Shown here piece after piece: positions 61,597 through 64,000 of a DNA stretch of 64,000 nt (position 1 is its first letter; each line of letters begins with the position of its first letter). Below the pieces are notes generated by a model. The model was not told the origin of the DNA and did no database searches. It saw only the letters and a program-made list of their open reading frames with translations. A program made the position numbers and the translations under genes. The stretch comes from Dysidea avara (taxonomy: Eukaryota; Porifera; Demospongiae; Dictyoceratida; Dysideidae), in the NCBI RefSeq assembly GCF_963678975.1, contig NC_089275.1, forward strand, positions 14,353,682 through 14,417,681, read 5' to 3'.

Positions 61597-61760
61597 TAAT
61601 AATTACGCCTTGTAAAATACTGTATATACAATGCAAAGAAAATTAGAAATTTTAAGTTCAACTAGGGATAATGTAAATAAAAGGTAGTGAACAAGGGAGG
61701 TTGCCTATAGCTACAGCTAAAGACATACATACTAGTGGACATTACATACATACTAGTGGA
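61597..61760. promoter_or_regulatory. 5' flank of the collagen gene
   Basis: Presumed 5' UTR and promoter side of the minus-strand collagen gene. ACATACTAGTGGAC occurs twice at 61725-61760. No core promoter motif was identified. Confidence 0.3.
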
Positions 61761-62279
61761 CAGTGTTGGGAGTAACGCGCTACTTATGTAACGCGCTACG
61801 TAATATTATTACTTTTGTGGTAACAAAGTAATATAACGAAATACGCTATAAAATCAGGTAATATAACTCAAGTAACTTTACTTGCAAATGTAACGCGTTA
61901 CCTAAGTAATATAGTTACTGTAACGAATCTAATATTATGTAATATTATTACTAAAAGTAACGAAGTTACTAATCTCGTTAGTAACCACTGAGTAACGCCT
62001 GCCACAATGAAGTAATGAAGCCTACTAAGTGAGGCTTATTCACCAGCTACTTACTTATATCAAGACTTGCACATTGTCCAACAATGCAATCGTGTCATGT
62101 GATAAGGTGGTAGTTTTACACGTGACAGCTTAAGGCTATGGACACAAAGTAATATAATATGTAATATTATTACAGTTACTTTATTTTATGGGTAATATGT
62201 AACTGTAACTAAATAGTTCAGCTGCAAGTAATATGTAATATGTAACTAGTTACTTTTAAAAGTAACTTGCCCAACACTG
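61761..62279. mobile_element. hAT-like element CAGTGTTGGGAG...CCCAACACTG, perfect 8-bp TSD
   Basis: 519 bp between CTAGTGGA copies at 61753-61760 and 62280-62287. The inside is dominated by GTAACGCGYTAC and TAATATTA strings. Same family as 29125-29758. It lies directly upstream of the collagen start and may affect its promoter. Confidence 0.88.
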
Positions 62280-62410
62280 CTAGTGGACATTAAAGTCCTT
62301 ACTTCAGTCTATAGATTGAATGCATTATGTATATTATATCCATTAACGTATCTTTAGGTGTTCTCCCTTGTTTCACTACTTTTTATTTCTATAATTTCCC
62401 AAATCGAATT

Positions 62411-62640
62411 GTGACCAGATTAGTTAAAAGGGTCTTTCACACTCATCTAGTTTACCGTTACAAACATTTGATGATTCATAATATCAGCTTGGAAAAAGCT
62501 ACTGACTTGAAATTTGGTCAGCAGTGCACATTTAACATACGTAGCCTAATGGATGAAGAAACATTTGGATTGAACACATGCTCAAACTATCAATTACTGA
62601 AAGTACCAAGGGTTGTTTCCAGTTATGTTCAACCTGTTAC
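62411..62640. mobile_element. Degraded MITE of the TATGTGACC family
   Basis: A GTGACCAGATTAGTTAAAAG left end with AGGGTCTTTCACACTCATC resembles the arms at 41487-41712. The inner parts match only in pieces and the right end is lost. Confidence 0.4.
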
Positions 62641-62744
62641 ACAGTGTTACAAAGTATGAGAAGCACCTCTGCAATCAATCTAGTCACCATAGAGAGAAAT
62701 GGAACATAAAGGAGGACAAAGGTAAGTCCATGATGTGAACAGTA

Positions 62745-62964
62745 CAGTGAAACCTCAGTTATCCAGATCCCACTTATGCGGATTCTTGGTTAACTGAACT
62801 ATGGAAATGACTGCTCTATTAGAGTAGCGACTGTTCTATTAGGGTAGTTGAATGACTGGTATTAAAAAAAATGGTTATTTATAACACAGTTCCAGAGACA
62901 TGGACTTTTCAGACTTATGGACCACCCCTGGTTACAAGGGGTTTGGATAACTAAGGTTCCACTG
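62745..62964. mobile_element. Pogo/Tigger-like MITE, 220 bp, copy 2
   Basis: The ends CAGTGAAACCTCAGTTATCC and AAGGTTCCACTG are flanked by TA on both sides. Sister of 31996-32217. It holds GACTGCTCTATTAGAGTAG and GACTGTTCTATTAGGGTAG at 62810-62850. Confidence 0.85.
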
Positions 62965-63113
62965 TATGTACTGTACTGGCAGTATGCCAGAAAGCTACTG
63001 TCAGGCTGGAACAACATTTAACAGTAAAAGATCAAGTCTGTAGCCTTAGACATCATCACGTTACATGTAGCTATGCTTGTCTGAAGATATCAGTCAGTTA
63101 GTCAGTAGTCAAT

Positions 63114-64000
<887 letters not shown>

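Overview
The window reads as animal nuclear DNA. It is AT-rich, its genes are split by GT-AG introns with matching phases, and it carries many short non-autonomous DNA transposons. The gene set (RGS22-like proteins, a RING/TRAF-type gene, a CUB-collagen) and the repeat style suggest a demosponge or a similar early-branching animal. That placement is an inference from gene style, not from a marker gene. No rRNA, tRNA, CRISPR or bacterial operon was seen.

Layout. (1) 1504-4001, plus strand: the last seven exons of an RGS-domain gene (copy A), whose 5' part lies beyond or near the left edge. (2) 4.0-10.1 kb: a repeat-rich spacer with an AACTAAAAC-type array, palindromic MITEs, a 260-bp SINE-like tandem array and a hAT element with a perfect 8-bp target duplication. 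(3) 10129-12581, plus strand: a TRAF-type gene (RING, zinc fingers, coiled coil, MATH) broken by frameshifts, a stop and an 838-bp transposon. (4) 12.6-17.8 kb: spacer with more MITEs. (5) 17842-40101, plus strand: RGS copy B, a tandem paralogue with the same exon plan but spread over 22 kb by transposon-filled introns. (6) 40.1-44.9 kb: spacer between convergent genes. (7) 44924-61596, minus strand: a 13-exon gene for a secreted CUB plus interrupted-collagen protein of about 944 residues. Its exon phases chain correctly throughout, but the CUB exon of this allele is split by a 321-bp transposon with a 5-bp target duplication. One intron holds a 4-kb array of a 31-bp minisatellite and another holds a 1.7-kb Mutator-like element. 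(8) 61.6-64 kb: hAT and pogo-like elements, ending in an uninterrupted (AGGC)n tract that runs off the window.

The two RGS genes probably act in G-protein signalling, and the collagen gene makes extracellular matrix. The three loci show no sign of working together. The most unusual signals are a roughly 19-bp motif, ATACTCTAATAGARCAGTC, found at about 22 places in both orientations inside several different transposon families, and one transposon family that has hit two separate coding sequences with clean target duplications.
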